NCBI GenBank assembly: GCA_910587805.1 | Contig: CAJUNM010000006.1 | Span: 35,749-72,507, forward strand | Origin: an uncultured Christensenellaceae bacterium | GTDB taxonomy: Bacteria; Bacillota; Clostridia; Christensenellales; Pumilibacteraceae | Length of the DNA stretch: 36,759 nucleotides | Direction of reading: 5' to 3' | Part shown: in pieces, positions 26,598-34,839 of the stretch | How positions within the stretch are numbered: the first letter of the stretch is position 1 | Layout: every line of letters begins with the position of its first letter | Notes under the pieces: model-generated | Told to the model about the DNA's origin: nothing | The model's input: only the letters and a program-made list of their open reading frames with translations | The model's database searches: none | Position numbers and translations under genes: made by a program

Positions 26598-27985
26598 CAG
26601 AACGCCTTTTCTTTGACCTCGTCGAGGTCGCCTACCATATAAAATGCGGATTCGGGGTATTTATCCGCTTCGCCGTTAAGTATCGACTTGAAACATTCGA
26701 CGGTGGTTTCGAGCGGCACGTATCTGCCTTCCATACCCGTGAATCCCTTGGCTACGAACAGCGGCTGCGAGAAAAATCTTTGCAACTTGCGTGCGCGATG
26801 CACGAGAGCTTTATCCTCCTCGCTCAATTCGTCCATGCCGAGTATGGCAATTATGTCCGAAAGATCGTTGTATCTTTGCAATGTTGCTTGCACTGCGCGC
26901 GCCGTGTCGTAATGATCTTTACCGAGCGCCGATTTCTCGAGTATCCTACTCGACGATTCGAGCGGATCGACTGCGGGATATATACCGAGCGACACGATTT
27001 TTCTGCTGAGAACGGTTGTTGCGTCGAGATGCGAAAAAATCGCCGCAGGCGCGGGATCGGTAAGATCGTCCGCTGGAACGTATACCGCTTGCACAGAAGT
27101 GATCGAACCGTTTTTGGTGGTCGCAATACGTTCCTCAAGCGAACCGAGTTCCGTAGCGAGCGTAGGTTGGTATCCGACAGCCGACGGAAGTCTGCCGAGC
27201 AAAGCCGACACTTCGGAACCCGCCTGTATATATCTGTAAATATTATCGATAAATAACAAAACGTCTTTGTTCATTTCGTCACGGAAATATTCCGCAACGG
27301 TGAGACCGGTAAGCGCGGTGCGCATACGCGATCCTGGCGGCTCGTTCATTTGCCCGAATACGAGCGCGGTCTTATCCAACACCCCGCTTTCGGTCATGTC
27401 CGAGATCATCTCGTAACCTTCGCGACTGCGTTCTCCCACTCCCGTGAATATAGAATATCCGCCGTGTTTGGTGGCAATATTGTGGATAAGCTCCATAATG
27501 AGCACAGTTTTCCCGACGCCCGCGCCGCCGAACAGTCCTATCTTTCCGCCGCGCAAATACGGCGCCATGAGATCGATAACTTTTATGCCCGTTTCGAGCA
27601 CGGAAACTCCAGAACGCTGTTCGTAAAACTCCGGCGCTTTGCGGTGTATAGATCGGTGCGTTTCCGCGCCGATCTCGCCTTTTCCGTCTATAGGCTCGCC
27701 GAGAACGTTCATCACTCTTCCGAGCACTTTCTCGCCTACAGGCACGGAAATGGAATGTCCCGTGCCGTAAGCGCGCATGCCGCGGCTCAAGCCCTCGGAC
27801 GGTTCGAGCGAAATGCAGCGCGCCGTCGACGGCGGAACATGCGCCATTACCTCGAGCGAAACGAACCCGTCGCCCGTGTCGACTAAAATCTTTTCGTATA
27901 TTTTAGGCATTTGCGTATCGAACCGCACGTCCACCACGGGTCCCAATACGACGCTTACTCTGCCTTCGTTGAGTTCTTTTTTCAT
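26597..27985 (-). CDS. atpD: ATP synthase F1 beta subunit
   Basis: 462 residues; catalytic subunit. P-loop GGAGVGKT at 153-160, catalytic Glu185 in GVGERSREG, LALTGLTVAEYFRDE-like region, and the DELSEED loop near 391. All catalytic motifs are intact and the length is normal. Overlaps atpG by 4 bases. Nothing suggests a V-type or N-ATPase beta. Confidence 0.98.
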   Translation of the reverse strand: MKKELNEGRVSVVLGPVVDVRFDTQMPKIYEKILVDTGDGFVSLEVMAHVPPSTARCISLEPSEGLSRGMRAYGTGHSISVPVGEKVLGRVMNVLGEPIDGKGEIGAETHRSIHRKAPEFYEQRSGVSVLETGIKVIDLMAPYLRGGKIGLFGGAGVGKTVLIMELIHNIATKHGGYSIFTGVGERSREGYEMISDMTESGVLDKTALVFGQMNEPPGSRMRTALTGLTVAEYFRDEMNKDVLLFIDNIYRYIQAGSEVSALLGRLPSAVGYQPTLATELGSLEERIATTKNGSITSVQAVYVPADDLTDPAPAAIFSHLDATTVLSRKIVSLGIYPAVDPLESSSRILEKSALGKDHYDTARAVQATLQRYNDLSDIIAILGMDELSEEDKALVHRARKLQRFFSQPLFVAKGFTGMEGRYVPLETTVECFKSILNGEADKYPESAFYMVGDLDEVKEKAF

Positions 27986-28845
27986 AGACGCTCCTTGTTG
28001 AGCGCTCGTGTAGAGCCTATTATTTCGGTAATCTGTTCGGTTACAGAGCTTTGTCTTACGCTGTTCTGTTCGGCTGTAAGCGCGGCTATCATCGCATCGG
28101 CATTGTCCGTAGACGCCGACATCGCGGCACGACGCGCCAAGTGCTCCGCCGCTTCGCTCGCGAGCATTGCGCCGTATATTGCGCCGGACATATACAGCGG
28201 CACAAACTTTTCGAGCACGGCGTCCGCCGACGGCTCGAAAGCAGCGTTTTTGATACAGTTCGAGTTGTCGGCATTTTCAAGCGCATCTTGCTCTGTAGTT
28301 TTGTTTTGACCGAACGGTAAAAGTTTTTTAACGATAGGCGCAAAAGACGATTTATTTAACAAACCCGTATAAATAATATATACCGAATCCGCAGTCTTGC
28401 CGTATGCGCCCAAAACGACTCTCGAAATATCGCTCGCTTTTGCATAGTTTACTGCGTTCGATGATATCGAGCCGAGCATGTTGCGCGTTTTATAATGTTC
28501 GGTAACCGTTCCGCCTATAGTAAAAACTACGGAATCATCGGATAACGCCGCATCCGCGACTTTGAACACGTCGTGATTGAACGATCCGCATAATCCCCTG
28601 TCGGATGCGACGACTACATAAAGCGCCGCGCTTTCGGGCGGCGAAAACAACACGGAATCGCCGTCCGCCGAACGCGAGATCGCATCTGCGATTCCGAACA
28701 ACGCATCGAAATACGGTTTGTTGCTTTCGTACCGTTCCGTAGCTTTGCGCATTTTCGCGACGGAAATTGTCTCCATCGCTCCGGTGATCTGACGCGTTTG
28801 CTTTACGGACGCCAATCTGCGCTTGATCTCCGCGGTGTTATTCAT
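27982..28845 (-). CDS. atpG: ATP synthase F1 gamma subunit
   Basis: 287 residues; rotor shaft. N-terminal helix NNTAEIKRRLASVKQTRQIT and AMETISVAKMRKA and the C-terminal helix ending VTEQITEIIGSTRALN match the family; the Rossmann-like middle holds DRGLCGSFN. I start at the ATG at 28845, with GGGG 5 bases upstream inside the end of the alpha gene; a GTG two codons earlier sits too close to that site. It overlaps the alpha gene by 8 bases. Confidence 0.95.
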   Translation of the reverse strand: MNNTAEIKRRLASVKQTRQITGAMETISVAKMRKATERYESNKPYFDALFGIADAISRSADGDSVLFSPPESAALYVVVASDRGLCGSFNHDVFKVADAALSDDSVVFTIGGTVTEHYKTRNMLGSISSNAVNYAKASDISRVVLGAYGKTADSVYIIYTGLLNKSSFAPIVKKLLPFGQNKTTEQDALENADNSNCIKNAAFEPSADAVLEKFVPLYMSGAIYGAMLASEAAEHLARRAAMSASTDNADAMIAALTAEQNSVRQSSVTEQITEIIGSTRALNKERL

Positions 28846-30700
28846 GCGCACCCCGCATAAAGAAAAGCGAGAACCCGTCGACGGCTTCCTCTATCTTGAT
28901 ACCGTCGTCCATAGTTAAATCTCCGCCGTTACGCAATTTTTCCGTCATTGCCGAGTAATTTACGTCGACATAACGAATAAACCCGTCCTTAAACTCGGAA
29001 ATTCGCTCTACGGGTATGTTTTTCAATAATCCTTTCGTTGTTACGTAAAGCAGTATTACCTGATGCGCAACGTCCATTGTTTTATGGACGTCTTGCTTTA
29101 ATACTTCGCTCGTGCGCTTGCCTTGTTCGAGCATAGCCGACGTAGATTCGTCGAGCTCCGCACCGAACTGCGCGAATACAGCAAGATCGCGATATTGCGC
29201 GAGATCGAGCCGCAATTTTCCCGAAACTTTGCGCATTGCCGAGCATTGCGCGCTCGAGCCGACACGCGATACCGAAAGCCCGACGTTGACTGCGGGACGC
29301 ATTCCCGAATTAAACAACCCGCTTTCGAGGTATATCTGCCCATCGGTTATCGATATTATATTTGTCGGGATATATGCCGAAATATCGCCCGCAAGCGTTT
29401 CGACTATAGGCAAAGCGGTTATCGACCCGCCGCCGAGTTCCGGCGAAAGTTTCGCGGCACGCTCGAGCAATCTCGAATGTAAATAAAAAATATCGCCCGG
29501 GTACGCTTCGCGTCCCGGCGGACGCTTGAGCAACAAACTCATCGCACGATATGCCACGGCATGCTTGCTCAAATCGTCGTATACAATGAGCACGTCCTTG
29601 CCGGCATACATGAAATCCTCGGCGATTGCGCAACCCGCATACGGCGCTATATATTGTAACGGCGCGCTGTCGCGTGCCGACGCGCTAACTATGACAGTGT
29701 AGTCCATCGCTCCGTTTGCAGTGAGCGTGTTGACGATCGACGCAACGGTGGACGATTTTTGCCCGATAGCAACGTATACGCATACAACGCCCGTATTTTT
29801 TTGATTGATTATTGCATCGACTGCGATAGACGTTTTGCCCGTCTGTCGGTCGCCTATAATAAGTTCTCGCTGACCTCTGCCGATCGGGATCATAGAATCG
29901 ATAGCGAGTATGCCGGTTTGCAGCGGTGTATTCACTTTACCGCGGTCCTTGATAGGCGGCGCGGGCGCTTCGATAGGACGGAACCTGTCCGTATGGATCT
30001 CGCCGAGTCCGTCGATCGGCTTACATAAAGGATTGACTACTCTGCCGAGCAGTTTTTCGCCTACGGGTACCGAAACTATCAATCCGGTTGTTTTTACGAG
30101 CATTTGCGCGGAAACTTTATCCTCGTCGTCGAGAACTATCGCGCCGACAACGTCGTTTTCGAGACTCAATACTATGGCTTGAATGCCGTTTTCTATTTGA
30201 AGCATCTCGCCGTATTCCGCGTCGGACAAGCCGTTTGCTCTTATAACGCCGTCGCCGCAAAATTCTATACGTCCCGCATGACGCACGTCGTATTCTTTTT
30301 TATAATCGGCAATGCCCGCCGAAAGTTCTTTATCTACCGAATTTTTTATCTCGGCGGCTGTCATTTTTTCGGCATTGCCCGATGTTTTCTTTTTCTTTGT
30401 TCCGGACTTGCGAGACGACGAGCAAGACGCGGGACGAAACTTCGACGAAGTAGCCTCGTCTACAAACTGCCTGCTCGATATATAATCGGGATCGATCTTA
30501 TCGATCTGCGACCGCAACGTACCGTCGTAGAACTTATCCCCGTCGATAACGAGTATACCGCCGAGAAGGTCCTTGTCGATATTGTAAACGAACTCGACTT
30601 TCTCCGCGTCGTTTTTGTGCTTGGCGGAGAATATCTTTTCGGTTTTTTTTACCTGCTCGGAAGTGAGCGGCTTTGCGGAAACAACGAGTATACGCGCCAT
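28838..30700 (-). CDS. atpA: ATP synthase alpha subunit fused to a delta-subunit C-terminal domain
   Basis: 620 residues. Residues 113-620 are a full-length F1 alpha: N-terminal MTAAEIKN helix, P-loop GDRQTGKT (283-290), Arg479 in SVSRVG as the arginine finger. Residues 4-69 match the C-terminal domain of F1 delta: ILVVSAKPLTSEQ at the start, NIDKDLLGGILV (40-51) and DGTLRSQI (59-66), the usual places of the delta motifs TSA.PLs..Q, vDpsLiGG and DgSvr..L. Residues 70-112 are a Ser/Lys-rich linker. The start at 30700 overlaps the atpF stop by one base (TGATG), after GGAGAAGG. No atpH gene exists in the operon, and no ribosome site precedes Met113, so a separate alpha product is not favoured. 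The fusion is read directly; the domain identity is from family patterns. Confidence 0.9.
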   Translation of the reverse strand: MARILVVSAKPLTSEQVKKTEKIFSAKHKNDAEKVEFVYNIDKDLLGGILVIDGDKFYDGTLRSQIDKIDPDYISSRQFVDEATSSKFRPASCSSSRKSGTKKKKTSGNAEKMTAAEIKNSVDKELSAGIADYKKEYDVRHAGRIEFCGDGVIRANGLSDAEYGEMLQIENGIQAIVLSLENDVVGAIVLDDEDKVSAQMLVKTTGLIVSVPVGEKLLGRVVNPLCKPIDGLGEIHTDRFRPIEAPAPPIKDRGKVNTPLQTGILAIDSMIPIGRGQRELIIGDRQTGKTSIAVDAIINQKNTGVVCVYVAIGQKSSTVASIVNTLTANGAMDYTVIVSASARDSAPLQYIAPYAGCAIAEDFMYAGKDVLIVYDDLSKHAVAYRAMSLLLKRPPGREAYPGDIFYLHSRLLERAAKLSPELGGGSITALPIVETLAGDISAYIPTNIISITDGQIYLESGLFNSGMRPAVNVGLSVSRVGSSAQCSAMRKVSGKLRLDLAQYRDLAVFAQFGAELDESTSAMLEQGKRTSEVLKQDVHKTMDVAHQVILLYVTTKGLLKNIPVERISEFKDGFIRYVDVNYSAMTEKLRNGGDLTMDDGIKIEEAVDGFSLFFMRGAHE

Positions 30701-31218
30701 CAATCCTTCTCCCAATCGGACAATACCTGTTCGATAAGCTCGGCGTTATCCTTATCGGTTATCTCGCGTTCGAGCATTTTCTGCGCGATAACGACCGCCA
30801 AGCGATTGACGCTGTCGCGGTATTCGTTTTTAAGCTGTTCTTGCTGCGAGAGCGCGTCGCGCTTTGCCGCGTCCTCTATAGACTGCGCGCGCTTTTGCGC
30901 CTCCGCAACTATCGCTTCCGCACGTTTTTGCGCGCTTTCGACTATTTCCGCCGATAACTCGGCGTTTTTGACTTTCAGCTCTTCTAGCTGTTTGTCGTAT
31001 TCCGTCTTTTGCTTTTCACTCTCTTCTTTCAGTCGCGCGTGATCTTCGGCTATATCGTTCAAAGCCTTGCGTTTGTTTTGCAGCATTTTTTTGATCGGCT
31101 TGTACAACAGCAACACGAGAACCGTAACAAGTATGACGAAATTGCCGAGATAAAACAGCAAACTTTTCCAATCAAGCCCTAATGCGTCGAATATGTTTGT
31201 GGATAACAAAACGTTCAT
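30700..31218 (-). CDS. atpF: ATP synthase Fo subunit b
   Basis: 172 residues; peripheral stalk. One N-terminal membrane helix at about 19-40 (LLFYLGNFVILVTVLVLLLY), followed by YKPIKKML and a long charged helix to the end, with no extra delta domain attached, unlike the mycobacterial b-delta fusion. It ends in AELIEQVLSDWEKD. The C-terminus of b normally binds the delta C-terminal domain, which here lies on alpha. Ribosome site AGAGG lies ahead of the ATG. Confidence 0.95.
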   Translation of the reverse strand: MNVLLSTNIFDALGLDWKSLLFYLGNFVILVTVLVLLLYKPIKKMLQNKRKALNDIAEDHARLKEESEKQKTEYDKQLEELKVKNAELSAEIVESAQKRAEAIVAEAQKRAQSIEDAAKRDALSQQEQLKNEYRDSVNRLAVVIAQKMLEREITDKDNAELIEQVLSDWEKD

Positions 31219-31227
31219 TACCGCCTC

Positions 31228-31494
31228 TTACATTACAATAAGCATTATTGCGATAAATACGCCGTATATAGCCGTAGTTTCGCAGAACGCCAAGCCTATA
31301 AACAGCGTGGAACGTATTTGCTTGTGCGCTTCCGGCTGACGAGATATGCCTTCTACGGCTTTACCCGTGGAAATACCCATACCCAAGCCCGCGCCTATAC
31401 ACGCAAGCGCGGCGATACCCGCGCCGAGCGCAGCCATGCCCTCTATACCCAATAACGTCATTATCGGCATGAGCGATGAAAAAATTACTTGCAT
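31228..31494 (-). CDS. atpE: ATP synthase Fo subunit c
   Basis: 88 residues forming the rotor ring, two membrane helices around a polar SRQPEA loop (51-56). The ion-binding Glu72 lies in GLAFCETTAIY. Compared with the Na+ ring of Ilyobacter, Thr73, Thr74 and Tyr77 sit where Ser66, Thr67 and Tyr70 sit, but Met39 takes the place of Gln32 and Phe70 that of Val63. Ion choice is therefore undecided. Ribosome site GGAGG is 10 bases ahead of the ATG. Confidence 0.95.
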   Translation of the reverse strand: MQVIFSSLMPIMTLLGIEGMAALGAGIAALACIGAGLGMGISTGKAVEGISRQPEAHKQIRSTLFIGLAFCETTAIYGVFIAIMLIVM

Positions 31495-31521
31495 AGTATA
31501 ATAACCTCCGAAAACACGCAG

Positions 31522-32178
31522 CTAATCTATAGCTTCGTTTATAAAGTTCATTGATAAAAACATGAATACGTACGACTGTATCAGCGCATGGAACAGCGTA
31601 AACAACGGCTCGAGCGCAACGGGCAGCACGTACGGGCAAAACCCGTATACTATTTCCATGATCAAATATCCGGAAAATACGCTGCCGAATAATCGCAAAG
31701 CCATCGAAAACGGCACGACGCAATCGGTTATGAGCGGTATCACGGGCGCAAAATGCTTAAAACGTTTGAAACGGTGTTTTGCAAAACCTATAACTTGTAC
31801 CATAACAAACGTGACAGCGCCGAGAACTATATCGCAGTTTAAGTCGCTCAACGGCGAACGCAACCCGAACAGCTCAAACAGAACCCCGAACATAATATAC
31901 GCCGAACACGCGAAATAGATCGGACCGACCGCTTTGGAATATTTGTGCGTCAGTTCCTCGGAATCATTGGAAAACATCCCTACTATCCATTCCAAAAGCA
32001 TTCTTAACGGCGTGACCGATAAAATATTTTTATTCCATCGCGGAATACACGCTACGCGCACTATCACCGCAAAAACGATCAGTGCGACCGTAACGAGCAG
32101 CGACGTGAACATCGTAACCGTTATGTTAAAGTCGCCTATAGTATATAGCACTCTCGGTGCGATTTGCGGTAGTTCCAT
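31522..32178 (-). CDS. atpB: ATP synthase Fo subunit a
   Basis: 218 residues from the ATG at 32178, with about five membrane helices. Essential Arg162 lies in ALRLFGS (usual RLFGN, so the Asn is Ser166) and a Gln in IQSYVFMFLS near the end. The frame is open to 32232, but that would need TTG and would read through the promoter. No ribosome site precedes the ATG and the -10 lies 10 bases upstream, suggesting a nearly leaderless mRNA. First gene of the atp unit; no atpI is upstream. Confidence 0.9.
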   Translation of the reverse strand: MELPQIAPRVLYTIGDFNITVTMFTSLLVTVALIVFAVIVRVACIPRWNKNILSVTPLRMLLEWIVGMFSNDSEELTHKYSKAVGPIYFACSAYIMFGVLFELFGLRSPLSDLNCDIVLGAVTFVMVQVIGFAKHRFKRFKHFAPVIPLITDCVVPFSMALRLFGSVFSGYLIMEIVYGFCPYVLPVALEPLFTLFHALIQSYVFMFLSMNFINEAID

Positions 32179-32188
32179 AACTGTATAA

Positions 32189-32217
32189 TATATACCACTT
32201 TGTTTGCAAAAACGCAA
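32189..32217 (-). promoter_or_regulatory. Probable promoter of the atp operon
   Basis: Minus strand: -35 TTGCGT (32217-32212), 17-base spacer, -10 TATATA (32194-32189). The atpB ATG starts 11 bases after the -10, so transcripts would have a leader of only a few bases. The 118-base gap from yraN holds a CACGG/CCGTG hairpin without a T run and nothing else I could name. Confidence 0.45.
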
Positions 32218-32296
32218 ATGTTTTTTCGACAATATCGATAAAAACCGTATAAAATTCTCACATTTTTCAGTGTATTCACGGCTCGCGTTCCGTGTG

Positions 32297-32677
32297 TCAG
32301 TATCTCAAATAGCTATCGAAAGCGTTTTTAATATGGTTGACCGTTTTATCCGCAATATACACTTCCACCACATCGAACCGCACGGGCGTTCCGAACAGTC
32401 TGAATTTTTTTATATATTGAGACGTGACCTGCGATATTTTTTTTATCTTTTCGTAGTTGACCGCCTCCGCGGGCGTTCCGTACTCGAGCGACAGGCGGGA
32501 CTTGACCTCGACGGCAATAAGCGTGCTCTCGTCGGTAACGAAAATATCGACCTCGCCTACCGACGTGGTAAAATTTCTATCGAGCACGCGATAACCGTGC
32601 GTCTGCAAATACTTGACCGCAATATCCTCGCCCGAACTTCCTCGCGCGTTTATTCTCTTTTTTCTGTTCCCGATCAT
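32297..32677 (-). CDS. yraN: YraN/UPF0102 family nuclease-like protein
   Basis: 126 residues. Shows the PD-(D/E)XK-like core of this family: GEDIAVKYLQTHGYRVLDRNF, GEVD with Asp44, and VEVKSR with Glu57 and Lys59. Members are thought to act on DNA, but their biological role is unsettled. I start at 32677 because GGGGAG lies 8 bases upstream; extending to 32698 would need TTG. Follows rnhB by 24 bases, its usual neighbour. Confidence 0.88.
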   Translation of the reverse strand: MIGNRKKRINARGSSGEDIAVKYLQTHGYRVLDRNFTTSVGEVDIFVTDESTLIAVEVKSRLSLEYGTPAEAVNYEKIKKISQVTSQYIKKFRLFGTPVRFDVVEVYIADKTVNHIKNAFDSYLRY

Positions 32678-32701
32678 TTTTTCCGCTCCCCGTTTCAATA
32701 A

Positions 32702-33346
32702 TTACGCTTCGGCGTTTTCGATAGAAACGAAATTTTTGATAAACGTACGTCGGTGCTCGGCGCAAGGACCGTACTTTCCGAGCGCCGCGATATGCTCGGC
32801 GGTGCCGTACCCTTTGTTCTTGGCAAAACCGTACATCGGATATTCGGCGTCGAGTTCGCGCATGTATCTGTCGCGCGTGACCTTGGCGATTATCGAAGCG
32901 GCGGCTATATTATAGCTCTTTGCGTCGCCTTTGATTATCGCATCGTACGGAATATCCAAATCGAGCTTTGTCACTGCGTCGACGAACGCTTTATTCGGTT
33001 TGTTTTTAAGCCCTCGAACAGCGCGTGACATCCCGAGTTTTGTCGCTTGAAGGATATTTATCGAATCTATGGTTTCGCGATCGATAAGTACGACGCAATA
33101 ATCGGCAATCTCTACGATTTGTTCGTATAAAGCTTCGCGTTTTTTTTCGCTCAGTTTTTTGCTGTCGTCTATGCCGACGATAGGCTCGTCGAGCGGCATC
33201 GAACAAGCGCACACCGATACCGGACCCGCTAACGGACCTCTGCCCGCCTCGTCGACGCCGCACAGCGCCCCGTCGCAAAGATCTTTATCGAATTGTATGA
33301 GCCGCATGACTTTTTCAAACGGCGTAAGCTTAACGTTGTCACTCAT
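32702..33346 (-). CDS. rnhB: Ribonuclease HII
   Basis: 214 residues; removes ribonucleotides from RNA-DNA hybrids. The catalytic motif GVDEAGRGPLAGPV gives Asp32 and Glu33; later motifs SIIAKVTRDRYM and KNKGYGTAEH are typical, and the length is normal. Overlaps rbgA by 8 bases. Confidence 0.96.
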   Translation of the reverse strand: MSDNVKLTPFEKVMRLIQFDKDLCDGALCGVDEAGRGPLAGPVSVCACSMPLDEPIVGIDDSKKLSEKKREALYEQIVEIADYCVVLIDRETIDSINILQATKLGMSRAVRGLKNKPNKAFVDAVTKLDLDIPYDAIIKGDAKSYNIAAASIIAKVTRDRYMRELDAEYPMYGFAKNKGYGTAEHIAALGKYGPCAEHRRTFIKNFVSIENAEA

Positions 33347-34163
33347 TTGTATACTCCAAAGCGATTTTGCCGAGTCTGCCTTTTCTGAAATCGTCTATAA
33401 GCGCCGCCGCCGCGCGTTCCGTATCGAGAACTCCGCCGCGCTGCAGAAAACCGCGCCGACGCGAAACGCTCTCGAGCCGACCGCATCCGTTTGGAAGTTT
33501 TCCGTATCGACTTTCGAGTATAGACGGATCGATATCGTCGAGCCGAGATATCAGAGCTTCGGCAAGCTCGCAAACGTCGAGCACCTCGTCGCGAATACTT
33601 CCGATTATAGCAAGATTTTCTCCTACCCGTCTGTCCGTTATCTTGGGATAAAGCGTTCCCGGGGTATCGAGAATATCGAGTTTTTGATCTACTCGCGCCC
33701 AACGCGCGCTGCGCGTCACGCCCGCTTTATCTCCCGTTACGAGGCTCGACCTTCCGCACAAACTGTTTATCACCGTGGACTTACCCGTATTGGGCACGCC
33801 CAACACGACCGCGCGTATATGCTCGTTCAAACCGCGCTTTCTTTGCTTTTCCGTAACTTCCGCACACACGCGCTTTATAGCCGCGAGCACGCGTTTTTTG
33901 CAAGCCGATGCGTTAGTCCCCTCTACAGCCACGCTTTGCGGCAGTTTTTCGAGCCAATCTTTAACAACCGCTTCGCTTACAGTGTCCGACTTATTTATAA
34001 CATACACGATGGGAATTTTAAGCATTTTATCGAACACGGGATTAAAGCACGACCGCACCGCACGCGCATCGAGCACGTACAGAACGCAATCGGCTACGGC
34101 GAGATTGTTCTCGATCTCGCGCATCGATTTTGCCATATGCCCGGGAAACCAGTTAATTTCCAT
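33339..34163 (-). CDS. rbgA: Ribosome biogenesis GTPase RbgA (YlqF)
   Basis: 274 residues; GTPase needed for late assembly of the 50S subunit. Circularly permuted G-domain order is visible: NWFPGHM at the N-terminus, G4 NKSD (57-60) first, then G1 GVPNTGKST (122-130) and G3 DTPG near 168. A C-terminal helical domain follows. Overlaps trmD by 11 bases. In Bacillota it usually follows rplS, which is absent here. Confidence 0.96.
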   Translation of the reverse strand: MEINWFPGHMAKSMREIENNLAVADCVLYVLDARAVRSCFNPVFDKMLKIPIVYVINKSDTVSEAVVKDWLEKLPQSVAVEGTNASACKKRVLAAIKRVCAEVTEKQRKRGLNEHIRAVVLGVPNTGKSTVINSLCGRSSLVTGDKAGVTRSARWARVDQKLDILDTPGTLYPKITDRRVGENLAIIGSIRDEVLDVCELAEALISRLDDIDPSILESRYGKLPNGCGRLESVSRRRGFLQRGGVLDTERAAAALIDDFRKGRLGKIALEYTNE

Positions 34164-34839
34164 CTTTATCCTCGCGCAAAAGATCGCCGCGGCGCTCGCG
34201 CGTGAGCTTAAGACTGCACTCTCGGCGGAATTTCGCTATTTCTTTATGATTGCCGCCGAGCAGGACCTCGGGAACTTTCAATCCCATGAACTCCGGCGGA
34301 CGCGTGTACTGCGGATATTCGAGCAGTCCGTCCGAAAAACTCTCGTCCTCGTGCGAATCGAAACAGCCGAGCACTCCGTCCACAAACCGTGCCGCAGCGT
34401 CGACCACAGCCATAGCAGCGATCTCTCCGCCGGACAGAACGTAATCCCCGACGGAAATTTCTCTGTCGATACAAAGATCGATAACGCGTTTGTCTACTCC
34501 TTCGTAATGCCCGCATAATATCAGTAAATTATCGTGCGTGGCAAGCTCGCGTGCGGTCGCATCGACGAATCGTTCGCCCGACGGCGACATGAATATACGC
34601 AAATACTCGTGATTCGGATCGACGGCGTTTATACAATCGTATATCGGCTGCGCCGTCATGACCATACCCGCGCCGCCGCCGTACGGAGTATCGTCGCACT
34701 TATGATGTTTATCGATAGAATATTCTCTGATGTCGACAGCCTCGAAGTCGATCAATCCGTTTTTTATCGCGCGGCCTATAATGCTCTCGCCGAGCGCGCC
34801 GAACATCGACGGAAACAAAGTAAGAACTCTAATCTTCAT
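34153..34839 (-). CDS. trmD: tRNA (guanine37-N1)-methyltransferase TrmD
   Basis: 228 residues; forms m1G37 in tRNAs to prevent frameshifting. SPOUT trefoil-knot motifs are visible: LCGHYEGVDKR, GDYVLSGGE, and the catalytic Asp in DGVLG; PEFMGLKVPEVLLGGNH is a normal C-terminal stretch. Overlaps rimM by 11 bases. Confidence 0.97.
   Translation of the reverse strand: MKIRVLTLFPSMFGALGESIIGRAIKNGLIDFEAVDIREYSIDKHHKCDDTPYGGGAGMVMTAQPIYDCINAVDPNHEYLRIFMSPSGERFVDATARELATHDNLLILCGHYEGVDKRVIDLCIDREISVGDYVLSGGEIAAMAVVDAAARFVDGVLGCFDSHEDESFSDGLLEYPQYTRPPEFMGLKVPEVLLGGNHKEIAKFRRECSLKLTRERRGDLLREDKDGN

Noticed and set aside
30104..31042. 312-codon plus-strand open frame across the atpF/atpA junction
   Set aside because: Antisense to two clear ATP synthase genes; composition is not protein-like (Cys/Ser/Arg runs).
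30700..31218. b-delta fusion as in mycobacteria
   Set aside because: atpF ends at normal length after the b helix; the delta-like part is on the alpha protein instead.
32270..32296. CACGG/CCGTG hairpin after yraN as a terminator
   Set aside because: The stem is only 5 bp and no T run follows on the minus strand.
33159..34205. 348-codon plus-strand open frame
   Set aside because: Antisense to rnhB and rbgA, both with intact catalytic motifs.
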